Source of the DNA: Geotoga petraea | GTDB taxonomy: Bacteria > Thermotogota > Thermotogae > Petrotogales > Petrotogaceae | Direction of reading: 5' to 3' | Assembly: GCF_900102615.1 (NCBI RefSeq) | Contig: NZ_FMYV01000009.1 | Span: forward strand, 1-64,000 | DNA length: 64,000 nt | Part shown: piece after piece, positions 37,347 through 45,833 of the stretch | How the letters are laid out: every line of letters starts with the position of its first letter | How positions within the stretch are numbered: the first letter of the stretch is position 1 | The notes under the pieces: generated by a model | Told to the model about the DNA's origin: nothing | What the model saw: the letters and a program-made list of their open reading frames with translations, nothing else | The model's database searches: none | Program-made: the position numbers and the translations under genes

Positions 37347-38483
37347 ATGAACGAATTATCAAAACAAATAACAGACCATTTGGGTCAAGGTTTAGTGATA
37401 CTTGACTTAAATGGTAATTTTAAATTTTACAATAAAAAATTCTTGGAAATGGTTGAATATTCTCCTAAAGAATTAGATAAAATTAATCTATTTTCTGTAG
37501 CATCAAAAATACATGGAGCCAATTTAAAAGAAAAATTTAATAAAAGATTAAAAGGTGAAAAAGAACCATACGAAGCTATACTGACCTCAAAAACAGATAA
37601 AGAAATTCCCGTGCTTATATCAGGAGCACCTTATTACGACGAAAAAGGTGATTTAATTGGTGTGATAAGTTTGTTAACAGATATTACTAAGTCAAAGAAA
37701 TTAGAAAAACAGTTAACCAAAGCTGCTGAAGAAGCGAGGAAAGCAAACGAAGCAAAAAGTAAGTTTTTAGGAAACATTTCCCATGAGATAAAGAACCCTT
37801 TAAATGGAATGATTGGAATTATAGATCTTTTGAGGGAGTCTACTCAGTCAAAAGAAGACGAAGAACTTTTAAAAACTATGAGAGAATCGTCTTATCATAT
37901 ATTAAATTTGTTGGATGAGCTTATGGATTTATCAAAGATCGAGGCAAACAAAATGGATTTAGATTCCATAAAATTCTCTCCTCTCAAAATCTATAATTCG
38001 CTTTATTTATCTTATAAGTCAAATTTATATTCAAAAAATATTGATTTCGAAGTAGATTATGATAAAAATATTCCTGATAATCTTTTTGGAGACCCAATAA
38101 AATTAAGGCAGATTTTGGATAACTTACTGTCAAACTCATTCAAATTTACAAAAAATGGAAAAGTTAGTATGTTGTTTTCATTAGAAAGCTTAAAAGGTAA
38201 TATTGCTAACCTAAAAATAACTATTTTAGATACGGGAATAGGTATAAATGAAAGCAATTTAGAAAAGATATTTGAAGCTTTTTCCCAAGGAGACTTATCA
38301 ACAAAAGATCAATTTGGGGGAACAGGATTAGGTCTTTTTATAGTAAAAAAACTTGTTGAGTTAATGAACGGTGAAATAAAAATTGAAAGTGAAAAAGGCA
38401 AAGGAACAAAAGTAGTTGTTAAACTGCCTTTTAAAATATATAGCGAACCTCTTAAAAAGGACGAAAAGGGAGATTCAATATAA
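37347..38483 (+). CDS. soluble PAS-domain sensor histidine kinase
   Basis: A 378-residue cytoplasmic kinase without membrane helices. A PAS domain (about 5-115, GQGLVILDLNGNFKFYN) is followed by a coiled coil and an H-box with the phospho-His in FLGNISHEIKNPLNGMIG (about 142-159). The ATPase domain shows DNLLSNSFKFT (N box), LDTGIGI and GGTGLGLFIVKKLV. The H-box resembles those of hybrid kinases, and a receiver-domain stub lies directly after the stop, so it may be the front of a former hybrid kinase. Confidence 0.9.
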   Translation: MNELSKQITDHLGQGLVILDLNGNFKFYNKKFLEMVEYSPKELDKINLFSVASKIHGANLKEKFNKRLKGEKEPYEAILTSKTDKEIPVLISGAPYYDEKGDLIGVISLLTDITKSKKLEKQLTKAAEEARKANEAKSKFLGNISHEIKNPLNGMIGIIDLLRESTQSKEDEELLKTMRESSYHILNLLDELMDLSKIEANKMDLDSIKFSPLKIYNSLYLSYKSNLYSKNIDFEVDYDKNIPDNLFGDPIKLRQILDNLLSNSFKFTKNGKVSMLFSLESLKGNIANLKITILDTGIGINESNLEKIFEAFSQGDLSTKDQFGGTGLGLFIVKKLVELMNGEIKIESEKGKGTKVVVKLPFKIYSEPLKKDEKGDSI

Positions 38484-38539
38484 AAGTGCTGTACATAGAT
38501 GATAAAAAAATAAATGTATTGGATATAAAAATTTTCTAA
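38483..38539 (+). pseudogene. remnant of a receiver domain after the PAS kinase
   Basis: Immediately after the kinase stop, in another frame, 18 codons read KVLYIDDKKINVLDIKIF and then stop. This matches the start of a response-regulator receiver domain (hydrophobic strand, acidic Asp-Asp pair, Lys-Ile-Asn). The rest of a roughly 120-residue receiver is gone, and the convergent glycosyltransferase gene ends at 38547. A GTG at 38486 could start a 17-residue peptide, but it could not fold as a receiver. Confidence 0.6.
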
Positions 38540-38546
38540 ACAACCG

Positions 38547-39863
38547 TTAGATAGATTTGAGTATTTCACGTAATTTCTCTTCCAAAGAGTTGTAAGAAAA
38601 ATGTTTTTTTGCCAATTTGAAATTTGTTTCAATGTAATCATAAGCTTTCTCTCTGTTGAACAATACTTCGAGGATTTCTTTAGATGCAGATGTGATTATA
38701 TCATCTGGTATCATGTAGAAATCTTCTTTTTTTTCTGTCTTGTTTCCCAAGCTGATAGTTTTAAACCCTAAAGGCTCTATATCAACATCGTATACAGGAT
38801 AATTAAAAACAAGTATGGGTTTTTTTGCAAAAACAGCTTCTAAAAATTGATTTCCAAACCCTTCTTTAACACTTGGATAAGTGACAAAATCGGAAATGGC
38901 ATAAAAATCCCAAAGAGAAAAAATTCCCTCACTTTCATTTCTTTCATCTTCACACATTTCTTCTGCCAAAATCATGTCAACATTTTTTTTATTTGCATAT
39001 TTAACAAGTTTTTCTGTGTATGCTTCTTCTTCATTGAGCCCTGGTAAAACTAAGTATATCTTGCTGTTCTCATCGATCTTTTTTCCATTGTAAATTACGT
39101 TTCTATTATATAAGTGGATTTCTTCGACAACTTTTGAAAGAGTATCAATGGCTAATTCTATAGCTTTCCTTTGTACAATTCTCGTTGCCTGTAAAAAAAT
39201 AAGGTCATTTTCTTTTAAATTAAATTTATCAATTATTTTAGAATTATAGGAATCTCTTTTCCACAAATCGTTAGAAAAATCAAAAACATTTGGAACAATT
39301 GTTGAGTTGATTCCCTTATAGTTTTGAAGTGAATCCCTGGCTATAGAGTTTATAACTACATGATTAATATCTTTAGGAGGAAAAAAGTTTTCCAAATAAT
39401 AAGCAACATAATCTGTAGTTGGATTAGAATAAAAATCCCTTTCCCAATAAAAGTCATGATGATGCCCGATTAGTTTTATTTTTTTTATTTTCGCAAATTC
39501 ATAGACAGCTTTAGCGGCAGACAGGTTGTGGCCTAAAGAAAAAATATTGTTTACAAAAATTACATCCATTTCTGGTAACTTTAGTAATTCTCTTAGTATG
39601 GTGCTATAATAAGCCTCGTTTTTTCGAATTAAATCTTCCACTCCCCAATCATCCAGAGATATGTAAGCATGATTCTTAATTTCAATATTTATTTTATTTC
39701 TATAAGATATTGAAGGAACTTTCAAAGCTTTCAAATTTCCTGTTTCTCCGCCGATTAAGAAAACTTCATGACCCATTTTTTCTAAAACTGCTTTCCACTT
39801 AAACATTTCTAAAGAAACACCGTCTGTTTCACCAACTCTGAAATGCATTAATCCTATTTTCAT
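38547..39863 (-). CDS. GT4-like glycosyltransferase
   Basis: A 438-residue cytoplasmic retaining glycosyltransferase of the GT-B fold. The start MKIGLMHFRVGETDGVSLE is the acceptor-domain loop, PNVFDF and FLQATRIVQRKAIE open the donor domain, and EGFGNQFLEA gives the E-x7-E motif that binds the sugar nucleotide. Donor and acceptor are not evident. It is divergent from the glucosylglycerate-type uptake operon. A role in making a glycosylated glycerate solute (as MggS-type enzymes do) is possible but unproven. Confidence 0.82.
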   Translation of the reverse strand: MKIGLMHFRVGETDGVSLEMFKWKAVLEKMGHEVFLIGGETGNLKALKVPSISYRNKINIEIKNHAYISLDDWGVEDLIRKNEAYYSTILRELLKLPEMDVIFVNNIFSLGHNLSAAKAVYEFAKIKKIKLIGHHHDFYWERDFYSNPTTDYVAYYLENFFPPKDINHVVINSIARDSLQNYKGINSTIVPNVFDFSNDLWKRDSYNSKIIDKFNLKENDLIFLQATRIVQRKAIELAIDTLSKVVEEIHLYNRNVIYNGKKIDENSKIYLVLPGLNEEEAYTEKLVKYANKKNVDMILAEEMCEDERNESEGIFSLWDFYAISDFVTYPSVKEGFGNQFLEAVFAKKPILVFNYPVYDVDIEPLGFKTISLGNKTEKKEDFYMIPDDIITSASKEILEVLFNREKAYDYIETNFKLAKKHFSYNSLEEKLREILKSI

Positions 39864-40042
39864 ACAAAGCCACCCCCAAAAGGAAAATTTTCAATACAAT
39901 TATATATAAAAAAATAAATTTTCTAAAATTTATTTTTTTAAGCATCAATGAATATTCAGTAAATAATTGTTTATAATTACCTATAAAAACTCATAAAATC
40001 ATATAAAGCTGTTTGAGAAAATATATTTTTTATCTTATAATT

Positions 40043-40071
40043 TTGAAGAAAACTTTCAGTAATTTTATAAT
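40043..40071 (+). promoter_or_regulatory. promoter and putative operator of the sugar operon
   Basis: TTGAAG at 40043-40048, a 17-base spacer and TATAAT at 40066-40071. The palindrome-like GAAAACTTTC (40048-40057) lies in the spacer, where a bound repressor would block RNA polymerase. GAAA/TTTC half-sites are common for RpiR-type regulators, one of which is encoded in the operon. The other bases from 39864 hold nothing recognised. Confidence 0.6.
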
Positions 40072-40113
40072 TTATGAAAAAAATAAACATATCTTAATTT
40101 AGGAGGGATATAC

Positions 40114-41400
40114 ATGAAGAAATTATTGGTTTTATTGACAGTTCTTTTGGTAGGATTATTAGTTATGTCTGAAACAATCACATTTTGGACAACACAGGTG
40201 GAGTCTGATCGTCAACAAAGAATCAAAGCATTAGCACAAATTTTTAACGCTCAAACTGGTCATACAATAGAAATAGTACCTATCGAAGAAAATGAGATAT
40301 TGAGACAAATTCCAATAGCTCAAAAATCTAACACATTACCAGACGTTATAGAAGGTGGAATTTCACCAATGATTCTTTTAGGAAGTCAAGGATTTATGGA
40401 TGTAGAAAGAAACACAAAAATAATAGAAGATTTTGGTGATGTCTATAATGGGGCAGCAAGGTTATTGTCAAACGGAGAAGGTAATCATTACGCAGTTCCA
40501 TTTTCAGCGTGGGTTCAAGGAATTTGGTATAGAAAAGATTGGCTAGAGCCAAGACAATTAGGCGAACCAACAAGTTGGTACAACCTTTTGACAGCCGTTA
40601 AAGCTTTAAACAATCCTGCTGAAGGAGTTTATGGATTGGTTCTTCCTAAGGCAGCAGATGCTTATACGGAACAAGTTTTTTCAGAAATAGCTTTGTCAAA
40701 CGGTGCAAGACCAATAGACACTGAAGGAAATATTATGTTTGATTCACAAGAGATGATCGAAGCCTTTAGATTCTATAAGGAATTGGGGAAATATGCAAAA
40801 CCAGGATTTACAAGTGTTATGGATGCTTTAAAGGGATATCTATCTGATGAAGTTGCAATGATATTTTATTCGACATATGTAATGGATGACATAGCAGTAG
40901 AAGAAGTTCAAAGAGGAAGAGTAGATGATTTTAACCCTGAATTAGTTAAGAATACAGGTTTTGGAAATAGAATGTACAATATTAAACCATCATCTTTTGG
41001 AGAAATTGTTGCTGTAAGTGTTTTGGATACTTCTAAGAATAAAGATGTAGCTGAAGAATGGATAAAATTCTTGATGACAGAGGATAATTACATTTATTAT
41101 CTACATATGGCTCCTGGTGGAATGAATCCAACAAGATCATCGATTGCTGAATCGGATAAATTTTTAGATAATCCTATACTTTCTAAATATGATAAAGATC
41201 AAATCACTGGAATAGTAGCAGCTCTTGATGAAGTTGAAAGATTTGAATTCTTGGATGGTGAAATAATCGATGAAATGAGTCAATTGTCAGCTAACTTTGT
41301 TATAGGTAAAGCAATCAATTATATGTTTGCAAATGATTGGACACCACAAAGAACAGCTCAATGGGCACAACAAGAAGCAGAAAGAATATTAGGCAAATAA
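40114..41400 (+). CDS. sugar ABC transporter substrate-binding protein
   Basis: A 428-residue family 1 extracellular solute-binding protein. The signal peptide ends near VMSETITFW (residues about 1-18). A start of the mature protein with ITFWTTQVESD, the mid-domain FSAWVQGIWYRKDWL, and a C-terminal Trp/Gln-rich tail are typical of carbohydrate-binding members. An aggaggg site precedes it. It leads the operon, and downstream catabolic genes suggest glucosylglycerate or a related solute as ligand. Confidence 0.92.
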   Translation: MKKLLVLLTVLLVGLLVMSETITFWTTQVESDRQQRIKALAQIFNAQTGHTIEIVPIEENEILRQIPIAQKSNTLPDVIEGGISPMILLGSQGFMDVERNTKIIEDFGDVYNGAARLLSNGEGNHYAVPFSAWVQGIWYRKDWLEPRQLGEPTSWYNLLTAVKALNNPAEGVYGLVLPKAADAYTEQVFSEIALSNGARPIDTEGNIMFDSQEMIEAFRFYKELGKYAKPGFTSVMDALKGYLSDEVAMIFYSTYVMDDIAVEEVQRGRVDDFNPELVKNTGFGNRMYNIKPSSFGEIVAVSVLDTSKNKDVAEEWIKFLMTEDNYIYYLHMAPGGMNPTRSSIAESDKFLDNPILSKYDKDQITGIVAALDEVERFEFLDGEIIDEMSQLSANFVIGKAINYMFANDWTPQRTAQWAQQEAERILGK

Positions 41401-41418
41401 TATCTAATTTGAAATATT

Positions 41419-41438
41419 GGGGAGAAGAAATTCTCCCC
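41419..41438 (+). other. intercistronic hairpin with GAAA tetraloop
   Basis: A perfect 8-bp stem, GGGGAGAA/TTCTCCCC, with a GAAA loop sits between the binding-protein and permease genes. Only tttta follows, so it is more likely an mRNA stabiliser or partial attenuator that keeps binding-protein mRNA more abundant than permease mRNA. Confidence 0.7.
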
Positions 41439-41460
41439 GTTTTATTGAGGAGGAGTATAT

Positions 41461-42342
41461 ATGAAATTTTCAGAGCTATCTCCTATGAGACAAAGAGAAG
41501 CTAAATTTGGGATGAAACTTATTGCACCAACAGTTATAATTATAGCCTTATTAATTTTATATCCAGTTTTTTACAATATATATTTGAGTTTTTTTGATGT
41601 ATCAATTTCGCCAAATGAGGGAAACACTTTTTTGGGGGTACAAAACTATATTAACGTGTTAACTGATTCAACTTTTTGGGTTTCTTTTTGGAAAACTATA
41701 GCTTTCACAGTTATAACTGTTGTTGGGAGCATAATTTTGGGAGTAGGTGTTGCAATCCTTATGAATAAAGAATTCCCAGGTAGGGGGATTGTTAGAGGAC
41801 TGCTTTTGTTACCTTATGTTACACCTTTAATAGCAATAGTTTTTGCTTGGAAATATGTATTTTTACCTATAGATGGCCCATTGGTACAATTGTTAGCGAG
41901 TTTAAATATAATGGATCCAGGAACAGATGTTATCAATAACCCAAATAATGCTTTCTTGGTAGTTTCTTTTTTCAATATATGGAGGAACTTTCCATTTATT
42001 TATTTAATGATGCTTTCAAGACTTCAATCAATTCCAGATGATTATTATGAAGCTGCAGAAATTGATGGAGCAAATGGTTGGCAAAAATTCTGGAATATAA
42101 CATTACCAGAATTGTATTTTGTAATTGGTTCCGTTGCTTTGCTAAGGGGAATTTGGAATTTTTATAAATTCGACGAAGTCTACCTTATGTCAAAATTTGC
42201 TGGGACATTACCAGTGTATATATACGAAAAAGCTTTTACGGGTGTACCTGAACAGGGTGTAGCTGCATCTATAGCAACTATTCTTTTCATATTTATGTTT
42301 GGTTTGATAGCCTTTTACGTGAGGAAGGTGTTAAAATGGTAA
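41461..42342 (+). CDS. sugar ABC transporter permease (MalF-like)
   Basis: A 293-residue inner-membrane permease with six hydrophobic segments. The coupling loop for the ATPase is YYEAAEIDGANGWQKFWNITLPEL (EAA motif, about 197-220). The aggaggag site fits the ATG. It overlaps the next permease by 7 bases. No ATPase subunit is encoded in the operon, so a shared MsmK/UgpC-type ATPase elsewhere is expected. Confidence 0.93.
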   Translation: MKFSELSPMRQREAKFGMKLIAPTVIIIALLILYPVFYNIYLSFFDVSISPNEGNTFLGVQNYINVLTDSTFWVSFWKTIAFTVITVVGSIILGVGVAILMNKEFPGRGIVRGLLLLPYVTPLIAIVFAWKYVFLPIDGPLVQLLASLNIMDPGTDVINNPNNAFLVVSFFNIWRNFPFIYLMMLSRLQSIPDDYYEAAEIDGANGWQKFWNITLPELYFVIGSVALLRGIWNFYKFDEVYLMSKFAGTLPVYIYEKAFTGVPEQGVAASIATILFIFMFGLIAFYVRKVLKW

Positions 42343-43307
42343 GAAAAAAATCAATATTCAGAACAATAGGGTTTTGGTCATTGATAATAGTATTAGTGGT
42401 TTTTGTAGCTTATCCATTTGCCTACATGGTTTCTGTTTCTTTTAGAAATGATACAGATGCTTTTGAAAAAGGGTTGATTCCAGAAAATCCCACTTTTGAT
42501 ACATATTTACAGTTGTTAGGGTTTAAAGAATCTATAAGAGAAGAACTCTCAGATGAACAAAGGCAATTACAGGAATTAGTGAAAAATTTGCCTGCTGAAA
42601 AGCAAGAAGAAATACTGGGTAATATTGCCGCTGAAAGGAAAAAAGAATCTTTTCCATTTATAAGGTTTTTTAGAAACAGTTTACTAATTGCTGGATTAAG
42701 TGCCTTGTTTAGCCTAATTATATCTATTTTAGGTGCATACGCTTTTTCAAGGGTATGGTTTCCAGGAAGGGGATTAGTTCAAAGAGGGGTGTTGTTAGTA
42801 TATCTATTTGGTGGAACCATATTAGCAGTTCCTTTGTACCAGATTTTTGTAAACATTGGACTAACAGGCTCTGGACCAAAAGGAATGGTTTCGTTATTCA
42901 TTATTTATATTGTTCAAACATTGCCGGTTTCTTTGTATATGCTTGGAAATTATTTTAGAACTATTCCAGAAACTATAGAAGAAGCTGCTATAATAGATGG
43001 GAGTAGTAGATTTGGTGTTATATGGAGAATTATAATACCATTATCTTTACCAGCTATTATCACAGTTTTTATATATGCATTTATGATCGCTTGGAATGAA
43101 TACTTGTTTGCATCTATTTTTGTCAGAGCATATCCCCAATTTCACACACTTCCAATCGGTTTAAATGAAATTTTTTATTCAGAACATGCTATATGGGCTA
43201 AGATGATGGCTGCCTCAGTCTTAACTTCTATACCAGTAGTTGGTTTATTTATGTTGATGCAAAAATACCTAACAGGAGGACTAACAGCTGGAGGGGTTAA
43301 AGAATAG
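42336..43307 (+). CDS. sugar ABC transporter permease (MalG-like)
   Basis: A 323-residue inner-membrane partner of the preceding permease. The EAA loop is TIEEAAIIDGSSRFGVIWRI (about 212-231). An unusual charged stretch (about 65-108, rich in Glu, Gln and Lys) separates the first membrane helix from the rest, as in some MalG proteins. It is followed after 23 bases by the RpiR regulator gene. Confidence 0.92.
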   Translation: MVRKKSIFRTIGFWSLIIVLVVFVAYPFAYMVSVSFRNDTDAFEKGLIPENPTFDTYLQLLGFKESIREELSDEQRQLQELVKNLPAEKQEEILGNIAAERKKESFPFIRFFRNSLLIAGLSALFSLIISILGAYAFSRVWFPGRGLVQRGVLLVYLFGGTILAVPLYQIFVNIGLTGSGPKGMVSLFIIYIVQTLPVSLYMLGNYFRTIPETIEEAAIIDGSSRFGVIWRIIIPLSLPAIITVFIYAFMIAWNEYLFASIFVRAYPQFHTLPIGLNEIFYSEHAIWAKMMAASVLTSIPVVGLFMLMQKYLTGGLTAGGVKE

Positions 43308-43330
43308 CCAAATTTGGTAGGTGATTTAGT

Positions 43331-44137
43331 ATGGTGATACAAAAAATAAAAGGAATATACAATTCGTTAACAAATTCAGAGAAAAAAGCTGCAAATTATA
43401 TAATTGAAAGACCAGGGGATGTTATACATTACTCTATAACAGAGCTCGCTAATTGGTCAGAAGTAAGTGAAACGACAGTTTATAGGCTTATAAAAAAGAT
43501 AGGTTTTACAGGTTACCAAGATTTTAAAATGTCTCTTGTAAAGCAGCTAAGCCAACCAAGTATAGAAGATGAAAGCATAGATGATATTTATGCGGCAGTT
43601 TATAACAAGACTGTGAATATGCTTGAATATACTTATCAAAACATAGACAAAGAAAAGATAAATCTGGTTGCAGAAAAGATTAAGAATGCAAGGAAAGTTT
43701 TATTTTATGCAGTTGGAAGGTCTTATTCAGTTGCACTGGATATGAGTTTGAAATTGGCAGCTCTTGGTATAAGTTCTGAAGCATATTCAGATCCTCATAT
43801 GCAAGTTATGGCAGGAGCGGCAGCTGACAAACATTGTGTTGTCATATCCATTAGCCATTCAGGTATGATTAGAGACGTATATAAATCAACTGAAGTTGCA
43901 AAAGAAGCAGGAGCTTTCACCGTTTCTATAACTTCTGGAGTTGAATCTCCTTTAAGTAAAATATCTGAACTAAAAATATACACAGCTGCGAATCATCCTG
44001 ACGAAAATGAATACACTTATAACAGAATAGCCGAGATGTTTGTTATGGACATTATATATAGAGTTTTAATACAAAAGATAAATCCAGAAAAACATTTTGA
44101 AAAACTATACAAGATAACAAATACAAAGAGGTTCTGA
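43331..44137 (+). CDS. RpiR/MurR family transcriptional regulator
   Basis: A 268-residue regulator. An N-terminal helix-turn-helix (about 1-75, with SVTELA-like SITELANWSEVSETTVYR) precedes a SIS sugar-phosphate-binding domain (about 105-245, VLFYAVGRSYSVALDM and CVVISISHSG). The SIS domain usually senses a phosphosugar made by the operon. It lies inside the operon, so autoregulation through the palindrome at 40048-40057 is a reasonable guess. Confidence 0.93.
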   Translation: MVIQKIKGIYNSLTNSEKKAANYIIERPGDVIHYSITELANWSEVSETTVYRLIKKIGFTGYQDFKMSLVKQLSQPSIEDESIDDIYAAVYNKTVNMLEYTYQNIDKEKINLVAEKIKNARKVLFYAVGRSYSVALDMSLKLAALGISSEAYSDPHMQVMAGAAADKHCVVISISHSGMIRDVYKSTEVAKEAGAFTVSITSGVESPLSKISELKIYTAANHPDENEYTYNRIAEMFVMDIIYRVLIQKINPEKHFEKLYKITNTKRF

Positions 44138-44147
44138 GGTGATCTAA

Positions 44148-45833
44148 ATGAAAAAAGAGATAAGCGTCGAAAAAAGATTGAAAAAACTATATCCTGAAAG
44201 CTCAGAATATTTGCTAAAAAAAATAAAAGAGAAGGTAAATAAATTCAATGACTCTATAGAAAATACTAACAGTTATGAATTAAATGAAAACAAATCTATT
44301 TTGATTACATATGGTGATTCAATTAAAGACGAAAGCCATTCTTTGAATGTTCTTGAAAAGTTTATGGAAGAGTTCGTGGGAGACAGTATAAACACAGTTC
44401 ATATATTGCCGTTTTTCCCTTATTCTTCTGATGATGGGTTTTCTGTTGTTGATTACAAAAAAGTGAATCCAGACCTTGGAACTTGGGAAGATATTAAAAA
44501 TTTTTCGAAACACTATTACTTGATGTTTGATGCGGTTGTAAATCATATTTCATCGCAGAGTGATTGGTTTAAAGGCTTTCTAAGAAATGACCCAAAATAT
44601 GATGATTATTTCATAACAGTTGATAAAAACACAGATCTTTCGAGTGTGACAAGGCCCAGAGCACTACCTCTTTTGACTAAATTTGATACTCCAGAAGGAG
44701 AAAAGTATGTTTGGACAACTTTTTCTGAAGACCAGATAGATTTGAACTATAAGAATCCAGAACTTTTGTTGGATATAATAAACGTGCTACTTTTTTACGT
44801 TAAAAATGGTGCCTCTTTATTGAGGTTAGATGCCATTGGATATATTTGGAAAGAAGTTGGGACGAGTTGTATTCATCTAAAACAAACTCATGAAATAATC
44901 AAACTTTTCAAAGATATATTTGATTCAATAAAAGGACAAGTAATAATAATTACAGAGACAAACGTTCCACATAAAGAGAATGTGAGTTATTTTGGAAATG
45001 GTGAAGATGAAGCGCAGATGGTCTATAATTTTTCTCTTCCTCCATTAGTGTTAAATGCTTATCAAATTAATTCATCTAAGCATATTTCTAAATGGGCATC
45101 TGGATTAGAATATCCTTCTGATAAAACTACATTTTTCAATTTTTTGGCTTCTCATGATGGAATTGGGTTGATGCCAGTTAAAGGCATATTAAGTGATGTA
45201 GAAATCGATAATCTCATAAAAAAAGTTGAAAAAAACAATGGGAAAGTTTCTTACAAAACTAATTCAGATGGTACTCAGTCACCTTATGAAATGAACATTA
45301 ATTATTTTGATGCTCTATACGATGAAAGAGATTCAATAAAAGAAAACATAAACAAATTTTTGGGGGCTTATTTTATAGCATTTTCTCTAAGGGGAATACC
45401 TGGGATATATATACACAGCTTGATAGGATCGAGAAATTGGGCACAAGGTGTAAAAGAATTAGGCTATAACAGAGCAATTAATAGAGAAAAATTAAACTAT
45501 GAAAACTTAAAAAAAGAGATTGAAAAAAAAGGATCATTTAGAAACCAAATTTTTTACTCTATGAAGCATTTACTTGAAATTAGAAAAAACCACAAAGCTT
45601 TTTCTCCAAAATCAGGTCAAGAAATCTTATCAATTTGTGATCAAGTTTTTGCCATCAAAAGATTTTGTGAAGAGGAAACAATTGTGGCAATAGCAAATCT
45701 TTCAAAAGAAGAAGTAACTATAAATCTCAACGAAATATCGAATGATAATTCAGCTACTGAAATTATCAAAGGTAAAGAAATAAAAAATAAAATTTCTATT
45801 GAGCCATACGGCTATACCTGGGTGAAAATATGA
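44148..45833 (+). CDS. GH13_18 sugar phosphorylase, probable glucosylglycerate phosphorylase
   Basis: A 561-residue cytoplasmic alpha-amylase-superfamily phosphorylase. Motifs include HILPFFPYSSDDGFSV, FDAVVNHIS, the nucleophile Asp228 in LLRLDAIGYIWK, acid/base Glu270 in IITETNVPH, and Asp337 in ASHDGIGL. ITETNVPH instead of the sucrose-phosphorylase pattern, the length near 560, and a neighbouring glycerate kinase point to the glucosylglycerate phosphorylase subgroup, which yields glucose 1-phosphate and glycerate. Sucrose or glucosylglycerol phosphorylase are alternatives. The stop overlaps the kinase gene by 4 bases. Confidence 0.82.
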   Translation: MKKEISVEKRLKKLYPESSEYLLKKIKEKVNKFNDSIENTNSYELNENKSILITYGDSIKDESHSLNVLEKFMEEFVGDSINTVHILPFFPYSSDDGFSVVDYKKVNPDLGTWEDIKNFSKHYYLMFDAVVNHISSQSDWFKGFLRNDPKYDDYFITVDKNTDLSSVTRPRALPLLTKFDTPEGEKYVWTTFSEDQIDLNYKNPELLLDIINVLLFYVKNGASLLRLDAIGYIWKEVGTSCIHLKQTHEIIKLFKDIFDSIKGQVIIITETNVPHKENVSYFGNGEDEAQMVYNFSLPPLVLNAYQINSSKHISKWASGLEYPSDKTTFFNFLASHDGIGLMPVKGILSDVEIDNLIKKVEKNNGKVSYKTNSDGTQSPYEMNINYFDALYDERDSIKENINKFLGAYFIAFSLRGIPGIYIHSLIGSRNWAQGVKELGYNRAINREKLNYENLKKEIEKKGSFRNQIFYSMKHLLEIRKNHKAFSPKSGQEILSICDQVFAIKRFCEEETIVAIANLSKEEVTINLNEISNDNSATEIIKGKEIKNKISIEPYGYTWVKI

